A stretch of 64,000 nt of DNA from Ruegeria arenilitoris (GTDB lineage Bacteria > Pseudomonadota > Alphaproteobacteria > Rhodobacterales > Rhodobacteraceae): assembly GCF_013030265.1 (NCBI RefSeq), contig NZ_WPZQ01000004.1, positions 310,001-374,000 of the forward strand, read 5' to 3'. Within the stretch, counting starts at the first letter, position 1. Each line of letters begins with the position of its first letter. The position numbers were made by a program, and so were the translations under genes. This document shows positions 1 to 8,615 of the stretch, piece after piece. Under the pieces are notes generated by a model that was given only the letters and a program-made list of their open reading frames with translations, made no database searches and was not told the origin of the DNA.

Positions 1-170
1 TGAACCACGTTTTCAGCGTCATCAACGGCTTCAATCAGGCAGGATTTCTTTTCGTTATCGACGAAGACCTTCCAGCCTTCGACTTCACCATAGCGTACAA
101 ATGTATCAGCCCAAGCGGCGGTCGAAGCCAAAAGACCAATTGCCGTTCCCAGTGTAAGAATGCGTTTCAA
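1..170 (-). CDS. Secreted protein of unknown function, N-terminal fragment
   Basis: The gene is cut by the left edge of the window; about 56 codons are visible. The best start is a TTG at 170-168, because an ATG a little upstream runs into a stop after five codons, whereas the TTG follows a GGAGACAAAGAG ribosome site. The product begins MKRILTLGTAIGLLASTAAWA, a typical Sec signal peptide with an AWA-type cleavage site, followed by a short mature part (DTFVRYGEVEGWKVFVDNEK...). It resembles small conserved periplasmic proteins of Rhodobacteraceae of unknown role. It is transcribed away from the sulfur transporter genes to its right and shares the intergenic region 171-364 with them. Confidence 0.6.
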   Translation of the reverse strand, partial: MKRILTLGTAIGLLASTAAWADTFVRYGEVEGWKVFVDNEKKSCLIEAVDDAENVV

Positions 171-287
171 CTCTTTGTCTCCATTTTAAAATTCTTGATG
201 GTGTGACGAGGGCGGAAGTCACCCTGTACAAGCGCAAGCTAGTGTTTGCGTAAGTCACAATCAATGCTCAGAACATTTGAATGCGAC

Positions 288-301
288 TTGATTTAAATCA
301 T
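288..301. promoter_or_regulatory. Possible FNR-type box
   Basis: TTGATTTAAATCAT matches the FNR/FnrL consensus TTGAT-N4-ATCAA at 9 of 10 positions and directly abuts the first ATTC-N8-GAAT site. This is a single-site match by eye, so it could be chance in an AT-rich promoter region. Confidence 0.25.
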
Positions 302-315
302 TCACAAAGTTGAAT
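300..315. promoter_or_regulatory. SqrR/BigR-type operator 1 (ATTC-N8-GAAT)
   Basis: ATTCACAAAGTTGAAT is an exact ATTC-N8-GAAT dyad. This is the pattern described for the persulfide-responsive ArsR-family repressor SqrR (BigR family) in Rhodobacter. It lies 50-65 bases upstream of the YeeE/YedE pair, a class of gene commonly in the SqrR/BigR regulon. Confidence 0.55.
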
Positions 316-324
316 GTATTATGT

Positions 325-340
325 ATTCCGTATTTAGAAT
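325..340. promoter_or_regulatory. SqrR/BigR-type operator 2 (ATTC-N8-GAAT)
   Basis: ATTCCGTATTTAGAAT is a second exact ATTC-N8-GAAT dyad, 25 bases centre to centre from the first and 25 bases before the GTG start of the transporter gene. It probably overlaps the core promoter (TTGAAT at 310-315 and -10-like TATTTA or TAGAAT at 331-340), so a bound repressor would block transcription. Confidence 0.55.
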
Positions 341-364
341 GTAATAGCGCGAAGGAATCAAACC

Positions 365-916
365 GTGCCACTCAACTGGAAATTAGGCGGCGTTCTGCTG
401 GGCCTTGTCTTTTTTATGGCGGTCCTGCTGGTCAAGCCAATTGGTGTGTCAACGCAGTTCGTCATTCTCGACGGCATTGTGGCTGACGCCGTCAACCCGA
501 GCCTCGTGACCGCAACGGACCAGGGATACACTTCGACAAATGCCTATCTGGCCAAATCTGATGGCAAGTATGCCAAAGCTGTCTCAAACCCGTTGAACTA
601 TTCCTTCGTGTTTGTGGTGGCCATGATGCTGGGTGGGTTTTTGTCTGCAATGTTTCGCGGCGGCATTGAAGCTTCCGATCGCAGCATTCCAGCGCTTTGG
701 AGGGCTAACTTCGGCGACTGTGCAAAGAAGCGATACGCAGCAGCTTTTCTTGGTGGTTTTATTGTCCTGTATGGTGCGCGGTTGGCAGGCGGGTGCACCT
801 CAGGCCACATGATGTCCGGCATGATGCAGACAGCTGTCAGCGGCTACATTTTCGCTGCCGGTGCTTTTGTCGCAGCGATCCCGGTATCTCTGATCATGTT
901 CAAAAAGGAGGCCTGA
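365..916 (+). CDS. YeeE/YedE family sulfur transporter, first half-size protein (PmpA-like)
   Basis: This 183-residue integral membrane protein belongs to the YeeE/YedE (DUF395) family, whose characterised members import thiosulfate or related sulfur compounds through conserved cysteines. The signature GARLAGGCTSGHMMSG is present with the key cysteine at residue 144. Hydrophobic segments lie near residues 7-25, 78-96, 122-140 and 155-175. The start is GTG, preceded by GAAGGA. Full-length family members are about twice this size; here the second half is the next gene, three bases downstream, so the pair probably forms one transporter. Two ATTC-N8-GAAT operators upstream suggest control by reactive sulfur species. 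The transported substrate is inferred. Confidence 0.85.
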   Translation: MPLNWKLGGVLLGLVFFMAVLLVKPIGVSTQFVILDGIVADAVNPSLVTATDQGYTSTNAYLAKSDGKYAKAVSNPLNYSFVFVVAMMLGGFLSAMFRGGIEASDRSIPALWRANFGDCAKKRYAAAFLGGFIVLYGARLAGGCTSGHMMSGMMQTAVSGYIFAAGAFVAAIPVSLIMFKKEA

Positions 917-919
917 TCC

Positions 920-1510
920 ATGACCTCGATCTTTCTTGCTTTGGTGATTGGTGCAGCCTTCGGCGCAGTGCTTGATCGTGTAGGGGCGTCCAACCCTACA
1001 ATCATCAACCGGATGCTGAATCTAACGAACATCAACCTTGCGAAGTCTATCCTGCTGGCCATCGGCACGGGTTCCATCCTTATGTTTGGTGGACAAATGC
1101 TCGGGCTGGTCGATGTGGGGCACATGTCTGTGAAAACAGCCTATGTAGGCGTGTTTATCGGTGGCCTCTTGCTGGGCGCAGGCTGGGCCGTTTCCGGATA
1201 TTGCCCGGGGACTGGTGTGGTTGCTGCAGCGTCAGGGCGCAAAGATGCATTGTTTTTTATTGCCGGAGGATTGCTGGGGGCTGCTGCTTACATGATGACC
1301 TACCCGGCCTGGAAAGCGTCTGGCCTGCTCGACAAGATTGCAGGCGGCAAAGTGACCCTGGGGACGGTCCCGGGTTCCGGATACGAGGGTCTGTCATTAT
1401 TGCCCGGCGATATCGTTGGCATCGTGATGGGATTGGCCTTCATCGCAATCGCGTTTGCTTTGCCAGAAAGGCTGATTGGACAAACGGTACAAGCGCAACC
1501 AGCGGAATAG
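920..1510 (+). CDS. YeeE/YedE family sulfur transporter, second half-size protein (PmpB-like)
   Basis: This 196-residue membrane protein is the partner of the preceding gene, separated by three bases and clearly in the same operon. It carries the second conserved YeeE motif, VSGYCPGTGVVAAASGRKDALFF, with the cysteine at residue 95. Such half-size pairs occur widely in proteobacteria and are thought to assemble into a thiosulfate- or sulfide-related permease. About five hydrophobic segments are visible. The ATG follows an AAGGAGG sequence inside the end of the upstream gene. A strong terminator follows at 1559-1595, closing a two-gene transcription unit. Confidence 0.85.
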   Translation: MTSIFLALVIGAAFGAVLDRVGASNPTIINRMLNLTNINLAKSILLAIGTGSILMFGGQMLGLVDVGHMSVKTAYVGVFIGGLLLGAGWAVSGYCPGTGVVAAASGRKDALFFIAGGLLGAAAYMMTYPAWKASGLLDKIAGGKVTLGTVPGSGYEGLSLLPGDIVGIVMGLAFIAIAFALPERLIGQTVQAQPAE

Positions 1511-1558
1511 ACCCAACGAAACATGCGAGGCGCAGTGAGATGGACACGCCCTCGCATC

Positions 1559-1595
1559 GCGGCCCGGCGTCCCGTGATACTGCCGGGCCGCTTTT
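1559..1595 (+). terminator. Rho-independent terminator of the YeeE operon
   Basis: A perfect 10-base-pair GC stem (GCGGCCCGGC with GCCGGGCCGC) and a 13-base loop are followed by TTTT. Confidence 0.85.
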
Positions 1596-1645
1596 CATTG
1601 CGCCAAACCTACCTATGTTGGTCCATGAAATTCCCGGAGGTTTTC

Positions 1646-2614
1646 ATGGATCGATTCGACAACAGCCCCGAGACAGCGTTGGATTGGTATCGCAATGGGA
1701 GTGGTGCCGCATTGGCCACGGTTGTTCAGACTTGGGGCAGTGCGCCACGACGTGTGGGATCGCAGCTGGTGATCAGTGGCGACGGCCGCATCGAAGGTTC
1801 TGTTTCGGGCGGTTGTGTCGAAGGTGCAGTTATTGTCGAAGCACTGGAGGCCATCGAAGAGGGCGAGGCGCGTCTGCTCGAATTCGGGGTCAGTGACGAA
1901 GACGCCTTTGCGGTAGGTTTGGCCTGTGGCGGAACGATCCGGGTGTTGGTTGAACCTGTGGGGTCGGTCCTTCCCGAACCGATGTTGGCCGAACTGGTTG
2001 CAGCACGCGCGCGGCGCGAGCCTTTGGCGTATGAGGTCAACGTGGAGACCGGGCAACGCGCATTGCGCCGAAATGCATATGCCGACCGACTGCGCATGGA
2101 CCGGTCTGGTTTTGAAGAGGATGGTCAGACATTTGTGGCCGTTCACAACCCGCCATTGCGTCTGATCGTAGTGGGCGCTGTTCACATCGCGCAAGCGCTT
2201 GTGCCAATGGCCCGGATAGCCGGATATGATCCGGCGATCGTGGACCCACGCGAGACATTTGCATCCAGTTCGAGATTTCCGGGCGAGACGATTCTGACAG
2301 ATTGGCCGGATGAAGCGGTCGCCAAACTGGGGCTGGACACGCGCACTGCAGTGGTTTTGCTGACCCACGATCCCAAGCTTGATGATCCTGCGTTGGAGGC
2401 CGCTCTTGAGGCGGACGTTTTCTACATTGGGGCGCTGGGTTCGACACGCACACATGCCAAGCGTGTTGAACGTATGAAGGAAACTGGCTTCAAGGTTGAA
2501 CAGATTGACCGGATTCATGGTCCGATTGGCTTGGATATTGGCGCAGCGGGACCATCGGAAATCGCAGTGGCCATTCTTGCACAAATGACAGCCGTGCTTC
2601 GGGGTAAAGCATGA
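1646..2614 (+). CDS. XdhC/CoxI family molybdenum hydroxylase maturation protein
   Basis: This 322-residue protein has the N-terminal XdhC_CoxI domain (GSAPRRVGSQLVIS followed by GSVSGGCVEG) and a C-terminal Rossmann-like XdhC domain (LIVVGAVHIAQALVPMA, with AALGSTRTHAKR-type sequence near the end, seen here as IGALGSTRTHAKR). Family members bind molybdenum cofactor and help sulfurate and insert it into xanthine dehydrogenase-type enzymes. The ATG at 1646 is chosen because GGAGG lies five bases before it; the reading frame stays open further upstream but has no ribosome site there. The stop overlaps the start of the next gene (ATGA). With coxS, coxL and coxM following, it most likely matures that enzyme. 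Confidence 0.88.
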   Translation: MDRFDNSPETALDWYRNGSGAALATVVQTWGSAPRRVGSQLVISGDGRIEGSVSGGCVEGAVIVEALEAIEEGEARLLEFGVSDEDAFAVGLACGGTIRVLVEPVGSVLPEPMLAELVAARARREPLAYEVNVETGQRALRRNAYADRLRMDRSGFEEDGQTFVAVHNPPLRLIVVGAVHIAQALVPMARIAGYDPAIVDPRETFASSSRFPGETILTDWPDEAVAKLGLDTRTAVVLLTHDPKLDDPALEAALEADVFYIGALGSTRTHAKRVERMKETGFKVEQIDRIHGPIGLDIGAAGPSEIAVAILAQMTAVLRGKA

Positions 2615-3612
2615 AGTTTGGTCCGGTACCGGTTTCTGAGGCTGCGGGCGCAATTCTTGCACATTCCGTCAAAGCCGGAGACCAAAAACTCCGCAAAGGG
2701 CTTGAACTGACAAACCAGCATATCAGCGTGTTGGAGAAGGCAGGCCATTCTGAGGTCATCGTCGCGAGGCTGGAGCCAGGTGATTGCCACGAAGATGAAG
2801 CAGCCCGAATGCTTGCTGCTGCATTGGCACCGGAACCAGCACAGGTGAACCTTCGCGTGACAGAGCCGTTTACCGGTCGTGTGAACCTTTTGGCCGATGG
2901 ACCGGGGGTTGTTGTACTGAATACCGCTGCACTGCAACGATTCAATCTGGTTAACCCGATGATCACCGTTGCTACTGTTCCGCAGTATCAACAAATGGGT
3001 GCGGGGGGGATGGTCGCGACAATCAAGGTCATTTCCTATGCTGTACCCGGTTCAGACGTCATGCATGCTGCGCGTTTGGCTCAGGATTCGATCCGATTGG
3101 CAGCGCCCGTTCACAGAACAGCAGGCCTGATCGTCACCGACATTCCGGGTGGACCACCGAACGAAAAGGGCATCGCTGCGATACGGGGGCGGGTAGAGGC
3201 CCTGGGTATGGACCTCAGCGATATCAAGATCGTTCCGCATCGTGTTGATGAATTGGCCGCTGCTGTATCTGACCTGCAGGGCGATGTCGCAATGATCCTG
3301 ACTGGATCCGCAACGTCGGATGAGAACGATGTCGCGCCAAGCGCGGTGAGGGCAGCCGGAGGGTTCGTGGATCGGTTTGGAATGCCGGTCGATCCCGGCA
3401 ATCTTTTGTTCATAGGGGCGCTGGAAAACAAACCGGTCATCGGTCTGCCGGGCTGTGCGCGATCACCGGCGCTGAATGGGGCTGATTGGGTGCTGTCCCG
3501 GGTCGCCTGCGGTATTGCGACCACAGGCGAAGACATCGCTGGCATGGGAGTCGGCGGTTTGCTCAAGGAAATTCCCACCAGACCTCAGCCGAGGGCTGGC
3601 AAAGGGAAGTGA
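2611..3612 (+). CDS. Molybdopterin-binding protein (MoeA/MogA-like domain)
   Basis: This 333-residue protein overlaps the xdhC-type gene by four bases. The C-terminal half (from about residue 165) is a MoCF_biosynth domain: LIVTDIPGG, DVAMILTGSATSDENDV, a glycine-rich VDPGNLLFIGALENKPVIGLPGCARSPALNGAD segment. The N-terminal part resembles the SAF-like region of this branch of MoeA-type proteins. Such proteins often sit beside XdhC/CoxI and CO-dehydrogenase-type genes and are thought to prepare or deliver the molybdenum cofactor, possibly including cytidylylation steps. It is not a canonical MoeA. The exact reaction is not known from sequence. Confidence 0.8.
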   Translation: MKFGPVPVSEAAGAILAHSVKAGDQKLRKGLELTNQHISVLEKAGHSEVIVARLEPGDCHEDEAARMLAAALAPEPAQVNLRVTEPFTGRVNLLADGPGVVVLNTAALQRFNLVNPMITVATVPQYQQMGAGGMVATIKVISYAVPGSDVMHAARLAQDSIRLAAPVHRTAGLIVTDIPGGPPNEKGIAAIRGRVEALGMDLSDIKIVPHRVDELAAAVSDLQGDVAMILTGSATSDENDVAPSAVRAAGGFVDRFGMPVDPGNLLFIGALENKPVIGLPGCARSPALNGADWVLSRVACGIATTGEDIAGMGVGGLLKEIPTRPQPRAGKGK

Positions 3613-3697
3613 CGTAGCGGCAGATTTGACCGCTGCGACTGCCACTATAGCTGGTGGAGATCATGAGACTGAAATGCCTCAAAAAACGGCAAATATT

Positions 3698-3713
3698 TTT
3701 GTTCTCAAACAAA
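3698..3713. promoter_or_regulatory. Inverted repeat in the coxS upstream region
   Basis: TTTGTT-N4-AACAAA lies in the 153-base gap before coxS, about 55 bases upstream of the start. It is placed where an operator could act on the coxSLM genes. No regulator is encoded next to it, so this is only a candidate. Confidence 0.25.
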
Positions 3714-3765
3714 TTTTCCCGTGTTTAACTCGACGTGAGGAAAAAATACCAAATGGGAGGAGCTT

Positions 3766-4251
3766 ATGACACAGGTCTCAATGACCGTGAACGGAAAGTC
3801 CGTGAGCGGTGATGTCGAGGGCCGGACTTTGCTGTCCAGCTTTCTACGTGAACACCTGTCGCTGACCGGAACGCATGTCGGATGCGATACTGCACAATGC
3901 GGCGCATGCGTGGTGCATGTGAATGGCGAGGCGGTAAAATCCTGCAACATGCTGGCGCTTGAAGCAAACGGCGCGGATGTGGGCACGATTGAAGGGCAGG
4001 CCAACGCGGATGGTTCGCTGAATGTGATCCAACAAGCGTTTCAGGATCATCATGGTTTGCAATGCGGTTTTTGCACACCGGGAATGGTGATGAGCGCAGC
4101 GGCCCTGCTGAAAGAGAATCCGCGCCCGACAGAATCCGAAATACGTAAGTATCTGGAGGGCAATCTGTGTCGCTGTACCGGATACCACAACATCGTCAAA
4201 GCGATCATGGCCGCATCCGGTCAGGACGTCAGCAGCATCGCTGCGGAATGA
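3766..4251 (+). CDS. coxS: CO-dehydrogenase-family small subunit, [2Fe-2S] protein
   Basis: At 161 residues this is the normal size for the iron-sulfur subunit of molybdenum hydroxylases. The plant-type [2Fe-2S] cluster is ligated by C40, C45, C48 and C60. The second cluster is ligated by C100, C103, C135 and C137 (QCGFCTPGM and LCRCTGY). It passes electrons from the molybdenum centre of the large subunit to FAD in the medium subunit. The ATG follows GGGAGGAG. The gene order S-L-M is the one usual for form II (BMS-type) enzymes; form I operons use M-S-L. Confidence 0.93.
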   Translation: MTQVSMTVNGKSVSGDVEGRTLLSSFLREHLSLTGTHVGCDTAQCGACVVHVNGEAVKSCNMLALEANGADVGTIEGQANADGSLNVIQQAFQDHHGLQCGFCTPGMVMSAAALLKENPRPTESEIRKYLEGNLCRCTGYHNIVKAIMAASGQDVSSIAAE

Positions 4252-4330
4252 TGCCGCTGCGGGCGTGAGGAGGACGCCCGTGGGATGACATAGGGTGCAC
4301 CAGCATCCGTTTATGGGAGGAGAACAAGCA

Positions 4331-6691
4331 ATGCCCAAAGACAGTGGCATCGGAGCCAGTTCCAAGCGACGCGAAGACGTACGCTTTCTGACCGGAGCGG
4401 GCAATTACACCGACGACATCAACGTACATGGCCAGGCCTATGTACATTTTCTGCGGTCCGACATAGCGCATGGACGGATCAAAAGTATCGACACGTCTGC
4501 AGCTGAAGGCATGCCGGGCGTGGTCAAGGTTTTCACCGGCAAGGATTTCGAAGGTGTGGGCGGGATGCCCTGCGGTTGGGAAGTGACCGACAAGCACGGC
4601 GCACCCATGCAAGAGCCGCCGCACCCCATTTTGGCACAGGGCAAGGTGCGCCATGTGGGCGATCCGATTGCGGCCGTTGTGGCAGACAGCCTCGAACAGG
4701 CCCGTGATGCGGCCGAGGCGATCGATCTGGATATCGAAGAACTGCCGGCTGTCATGAACATGAAGGCCGCTGCTCAGGATGGGTCGACGCTGGTTCATGA
4801 CGATCTGAAGAACAACATCTGCTATGACTGGCAATTGGGTGAGACGGACGACGCCAAGGTCGATGAGGTCTTTGCCAACGCAGCCCACGTAACGACTCTG
4901 GATCTGGTCAACAACCGCCTCGTCGCCAACCCGATGGAGCCGCGCGTGGCGGTCGGTGAGTATAAGCGTGGTACGGACGAATACACGCTCTTCACCACTT
5001 CGCAAAACCCGCATGTGATCCGATTGCTGATGTGCGCTTTTGTTCTGGGCCTGCCCGAACATAAAGTGCGCGTGGTGGCCCCGGACGTGGGCGGCGGTTT
5101 TGGCACAAAGATCTTCCACTATGCGGAAGAGGCGTTCTGCACCTTTGCCGCCAAGGCCTGTAATCGGCCGGTTAAGTGGACCTCAAGCAGGTCCGAAGCG
5201 TTTATGTCCGATGCCCATGGCCGCGACCATGTCAGCAAGATCGAACTGGCGCTGGATGCAGACAACAACTTCATCGGCCTGCGCACCAACACCTATGCGA
5301 ACCTTGGTGCGTATCTGTCGACCTTCTCCAGCTCGGTTCCGACCTGGCTGCACGGTACCTTGATGGCAGGTAACTACAAGACACCGGTCATTCAGGTGAA
5401 TGTGAAGGCGATGTTTACCAACACGGTGCCGGTGGACGCTTATCGCGGCGCAGGCCGTCCCGAAGCGACTTATCAGCTGGAACGTGTCGTCGATAAGGCA
5501 GCACGAGAGTTGGGCGTCGATCCGATTGCCCTGCGCCGTCAGAACTTTGTCACCCAGTTCCCCTATGACACGCCGGTTGCGCTGACCTATGACACCGGGG
5601 ACTATAACGGGACGATGGACAAGCTTGAAGCCGCTGCCGATCTGGCAGGCTTTGCCGCGCGTCGGGCGAAAAGCGAGGCGAATGGCAAGCTGCGTGGCCT
5701 TGGCATCAACTGCTATATCGAGGCCTGCGGCATCGCACCTTCGAACATCGTCGGTATGCTGGGGGCCCGCGCAGGTCTCTATGATGCCGCAACCGTTCGG
5801 GTAAATGCCACCGGTTCGATCAGCGTCATGGTCGGTGCGCACAGCCACGGGCAGGGGCATGAGACGGCCTTCCCGCAGGTTGTGGCTGACATGATCGGTA
5901 TCGACGAGTCGATGGTCGAGATCGTGCATGGCGATACCTCGAAAATCCCGTTTGGCATGGGTACCTATGGCTCGCGTTCGCTGGCGGTCTGTGGCTCGGC
6001 AATGGTCAAAGCGACTGAAAAGGTGATCGAGAAGGCCAAGAAGATCGCGGCCCACCTGTTGGAAGCCTCCGAGGCGGATATCGAGCTGAAGGACGGTCAG
6101 TTCAGCGTCGCAGGCACCGACAAATCGGTGGCTTGGGGCGATGTGACCCTGACAGCCTATGTGCCGCACAACTATCCGCTGGAGGTTGAACCCGGGCTGG
6201 AGGAGACCGCGTTTTACGACCCGGCGAACTTTACCTTCCCGGCAGGTGCTTATGCCTGTGAGGTCGAGGTTGACCCCGAGACCGGTCAGGTGACCATCGA
6301 GGCCTTCACCGCCGCCGATGACTTTGGCAACATCATCAACCCGATGATTGTTGACGGTCAGGTGCATGGCGGTATCGGTCAGGGCATCGGACAGGCGCTG
6401 CTTGAAAACTGTGCCTATGATGAAAACGGTCAGCTGCTGAGCGCATCCTTCATGGACTATGCAATGCCGCGTGCCGATGATCTGCCGTTTTATGAGGTTG
6501 ATCATTCCAGCCAGACCCCATGCACCCACAATCCGCTGGGTGTGAAAGGGTGTGGTGAGGCAGGAGCCATCGGTTCTCCGCCTGCAGTGGTCAATGCTGT
6601 TATCGATGCGTTGAACTCGGGTGGAAAGGCTGTCGATCACATCGATATGCCTGTCAGCCCATCGCGTGTCTGGGCGGCAATGAACAGTTGA
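4331..6691 (+). CDS. coxL: CO-dehydrogenase-family large subunit, form II (molybdenum-binding)
   Basis: This 786-residue subunit binds the molybdenum cofactor and performs the hydroxylation. Domain order is the aldehyde oxidase/xanthine dehydrogenase a/b hammerhead (residues about 20-135) followed by the molybdopterin-binding domain. The diagnostic loop at residues 370-376 is AYRGAGR, the form II signature, not the AYXCSFR loop of true form I CO dehydrogenases with the Cu-binding cysteine. The catalytic glutamate is E743 in GCGEAG. The frame is open a further 12 codons upstream, but the ATG at 4331 follows GGGAGGAG. Form II enzymes have been reported with weak or no CO oxidation, so another substrate is quite possible. 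Confidence 0.92.
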   Translation: MPKDSGIGASSKRREDVRFLTGAGNYTDDINVHGQAYVHFLRSDIAHGRIKSIDTSAAEGMPGVVKVFTGKDFEGVGGMPCGWEVTDKHGAPMQEPPHPILAQGKVRHVGDPIAAVVADSLEQARDAAEAIDLDIEELPAVMNMKAAAQDGSTLVHDDLKNNICYDWQLGETDDAKVDEVFANAAHVTTLDLVNNRLVANPMEPRVAVGEYKRGTDEYTLFTTSQNPHVIRLLMCAFVLGLPEHKVRVVAPDVGGGFGTKIFHYAEEAFCTFAAKACNRPVKWTSSRSEAFMSDAHGRDHVSKIELALDADNNFIGLRTNTYANLGAYLSTFSSSVPTWLHGTLMAGNYKTPVIQVNVKAMFTNTVPVDAYRGAGRPEATYQLERVVDKAARELGVDPIALRRQNFVTQFPYDTPVALTYDTGDYNGTMDKLEAAADLAGFAARRAKSEANGKLRGLGINCYIEACGIAPSNIVGMLGARAGLYDAATVRVNATGSISVMVGAHSHGQGHETAFPQVVADMIGIDESMVEIVHGDTSKIPFGMGTYGSRSLAVCGSAMVKATEKVIEKAKKIAAHLLEASEADIELKDGQFSVAGTDKSVAWGDVTLTAYVPHNYPLEVEPGLEETAFYDPANFTFPAGAYACEVEVDPETGQVTIEAFTAADDFGNIINPMIVDGQVHGGIGQGIGQALLENCAYDENGQLLSASFMDYAMPRADDLPFYEVDHSSQTPCTHNPLGVKGCGEAGAIGSPPAVVNAVIDALNSGGKAVDHIDMPVSPSRVWAAMNS

Positions 6692-6788
6692 ATGGAGAGG
6701 GTGGACCGGGGGCTTTGCCTCCCGAACCTCCGAAGTATCTATAGCCAGATGAAGAACGGATCTGCGTTCTTCGGAAAGGAAAAGCGAA

Positions 6789-7580
6789 ATGTATAGTTTC
6801 GAGTTCGAAAAACCCTCGACCATCGCGGACGCCGTTGCCGCGCTTGGGGCCGAGGATGCTCAGGCATTGGGAGGTGGACAGACACTCATCCCGACGCTGA
6901 AGCAAAGATTGGCCGCACCAACAACTTTGGTCAGCCTAAGCAGTATCCCCGAGATGCAGGGTGTTTGTGTCGAAGATGACGGCTCACTTGCTATTGGCGG
7001 GGCAACGACACATGCAACGGTCGCTGCAGAGACAGCAGACAAATATGCAGCGCTGTCCGATCTTGCCGGTCATATCGGTGATCCCGCTGTACGTAATCGG
7101 GGTACTATCGGCGGCTCACTTGCCAACAACGACCCGGCGGCCTGCTATCCGGCAGCGGCATTGGGGTCGGGCGCAACAATCATCACCAACAACCGCAGTG
7201 TGTCAGCAGATGATTTCTTTCAGGGCATGTTCACAACTGCACTGGATGAGGGTGAGATCATCACGACCGTCCACTTCCCGATTCCGCAAGCAGCGAGCTA
7301 TCAGAAGTTCCTGCAACCGGCGTCCCGATTTGCACTAGTTGGTGTTTTCCTCGCTCGATTTGCCGATGGGGTGCGTGTAGCGGTGACTGGTGCCAGCGAA
7401 GATGGCGTGTTCCGCTGGTCAGAAGCAGAAGAGGCGTTGAACAAAGAGTTTCGACCAGATGCGCTGATGGATCTGAAGATCAATCCGATGAACATGATCG
7501 GGGATTTGCATGGCAGCAAGGAATACCGTGCGCATCTTGTTGGCGTCATGACCAAACGTGCTGTTGAAGCCTGCATCTGA
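6789..7580 (+). CDS. coxM: CO-dehydrogenase-family medium subunit, FAD-binding
   Basis: This 263-residue subunit carries FAD and hands electrons to the quinone pool. The two FAD-contact motifs are visible: LGGGQTLIP near residue 28 (family consensus AGGQSL) and TIGGSLANNDPAA near residue 112. The C-terminal CO_deh_flav_C domain follows (YQKFLQPASRFALVGVFLAR). It is 97 bases after coxL, preceded by GGAAAGG, and closed by a strong terminator, so it is the last gene of the coxSLM unit. Length is slightly short for the family, whose members usually have 270-290 residues. Confidence 0.92.
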   Translation: MYSFEFEKPSTIADAVAALGAEDAQALGGGQTLIPTLKQRLAAPTTLVSLSSIPEMQGVCVEDDGSLAIGGATTHATVAAETADKYAALSDLAGHIGDPAVRNRGTIGGSLANNDPAACYPAAALGSGATIITNNRSVSADDFFQGMFTTALDEGEIITTVHFPIPQAASYQKFLQPASRFALVGVFLARFADGVRVAVTGASEDGVFRWSEAEEALNKEFRPDALMDLKINPMNMIGDLHGSKEYRAHLVGVMTKRAVEACI

Positions 7581-7600
7581 ACGGTTGAACAAATCGATCC

Positions 7601-7631
7601 AAAGCCCCGGAGTTTTCTTCGGGGCTTTTAT
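7601..7631 (+). terminator. Terminator after coxM
   Basis: The stem AAAGCCCCG with CGGGGCTTT and a ten-base loop is followed by TTTA. The convergent gene on the minus strand ends inside it, and its A-rich left arm could make it work in both directions. Confidence 0.85.
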
Positions 7632-8527
7632 TTTCGCCTGATCTTGGGGCGCGGTGCTGCGCGCCAATACGCACCGGTATCTTCCCGAGCCGTCTGATAC
7701 TCTTCAACACGCTGACGCGCAGCATCGCCGTTGGCTTCGAAAAGATGTCCTAACAGGCACTCCAGAACGGCCATGGCGCCGGAAAAGCTGGAGAAATGAT
7801 GTTGAGAGCGGGTGCTGATTTTCAGCACGACGTCAGGCTCAAGCCCAGGTGCGACTACATCGCTATCGGACAACATTATGATCTTTGCACCCCGATCACG
7901 GGCGAAACGCATCGATTGAATGGTATCAGCGGAATAGGGATGGACCGTTATGGCAAAGAGGCAATCATTCTGATCTGCCTTAAGCAAATCGTCGATCGCT
8001 GACCCCATATGCCGTGGGATCAATTGAAGCCCCGGATGCGCCATGCGACCGGCATAGTGAAAGTAATAGGCTAAGGCGTAGCTGGCGCGGGTCGCGGTTA
8101 CAAAGCATCGGTCGGCAGAAGTGATCAATTCAACGGCCTGCTTTACTCTGTCGGGTTCAGACAGACGAAGCGAACGCGTGACGACGTTCAGTTCGTTCCG
8201 GGCAAATACTGCTTGCGATGCGGCAAATGAATCACCGCCCTGCATTCTTGATAGCCAGTCTTGTCCAAGCAGGAGCTCGCGGTCGGTTACAAGATCCTGC
8301 CGAAAGGGGTGGCGGAAGGCTTCGAACCCTTCAAACCCCAGATAATGCGCCAGCCGCACTATAACATTTGTGCTGACGCCAATCTTATCTGCACTTACCC
8401 GTATTGGGTCGATCCCGAAATCAGCAGGATGATCTATTATGTACTTGGTCGCCGCCTGAAGTTGCGCAGGCATCTGGTCGATTTCGCGGCGAAGCCGGTC
8501 GATCAGTTGGGTCGTTGTCTGTGTCAT
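7628..8527 (-). CDS. RpiR/MurR family transcriptional regulator (HTH plus SIS domain)
   Basis: This 299-residue regulator has an N-terminal HTH_6 domain (residues about 1-80, with PADFGIDPIRVSADKIGVSTNVIVRLAHYLGFEGFEAFR) and a C-terminal SIS sugar-phosphate-isomerase fold (CFVTATRASYALAYYFHYAGRM and CLFAITVHPYSADTIQSMRFARDRGAKIIMLSD). Family members sense phosphosugars or related metabolites. The ATG at 8527 begins MTQTTTQLIDRL; no clear ribosome site precedes it, so an upstream alternative is not excluded. It is divergent from the BKACE/aminotransferase genes and is their most likely regulator. Two dyads lie in the shared promoter region. Ligand unknown. Confidence 0.85.
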   Translation of the reverse strand: MTQTTTQLIDRLRREIDQMPAQLQAATKYIIDHPADFGIDPIRVSADKIGVSTNVIVRLAHYLGFEGFEAFRHPFRQDLVTDRELLLGQDWLSRMQGGDSFAASQAVFARNELNVVTRSLRLSEPDRVKQAVELITSADRCFVTATRASYALAYYFHYAGRMAHPGLQLIPRHMGSAIDDLLKADQNDCLFAITVHPYSADTIQSMRFARDRGAKIIMLSDSDVVAPGLEPDVVLKISTRSQHHFSSFSGAMAVLECLLGHLFEANGDAARQRVEEYQTAREDTGAYWRAAPRPKIRRK

Positions 8528-8536
8528 AAAGAGAAA

Positions 8537-8550
8537 AAAACATATGTTTT
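8537..8550. promoter_or_regulatory. Perfect palindrome, candidate RpiR operator
   Basis: AAAACATATGTTTT is a perfect 14-base palindrome ten bases upstream of the regulator start, in the divergent promoter region. It suits autoregulation. Confidence 0.4.
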
Positions 8551-8561
8551 GAAATAAGCAA

Positions 8562-8581
8562 GTTGAAAACGTTCTCTCAAC
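8562..8581. promoter_or_regulatory. Inverted repeat GTTGA-N10-TCAAC
   Basis: This second dyad lies between the divergent RpiR and BKACE genes, 35 bases before the BKACE start. It may be a further operator or part of the BKACE promoter. Confidence 0.35.
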
Positions 8582-8615
8582 AGATACATCGGCTTTGATC
8601 CATGGAGGCGGAGCT

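Noticed and set aside
5183-6823. Minus-strand open frame of 546 codons inside coxL
   Set aside because: It is antisense to a fully conserved enzyme gene; long antisense frames are common in GC-rich genes.
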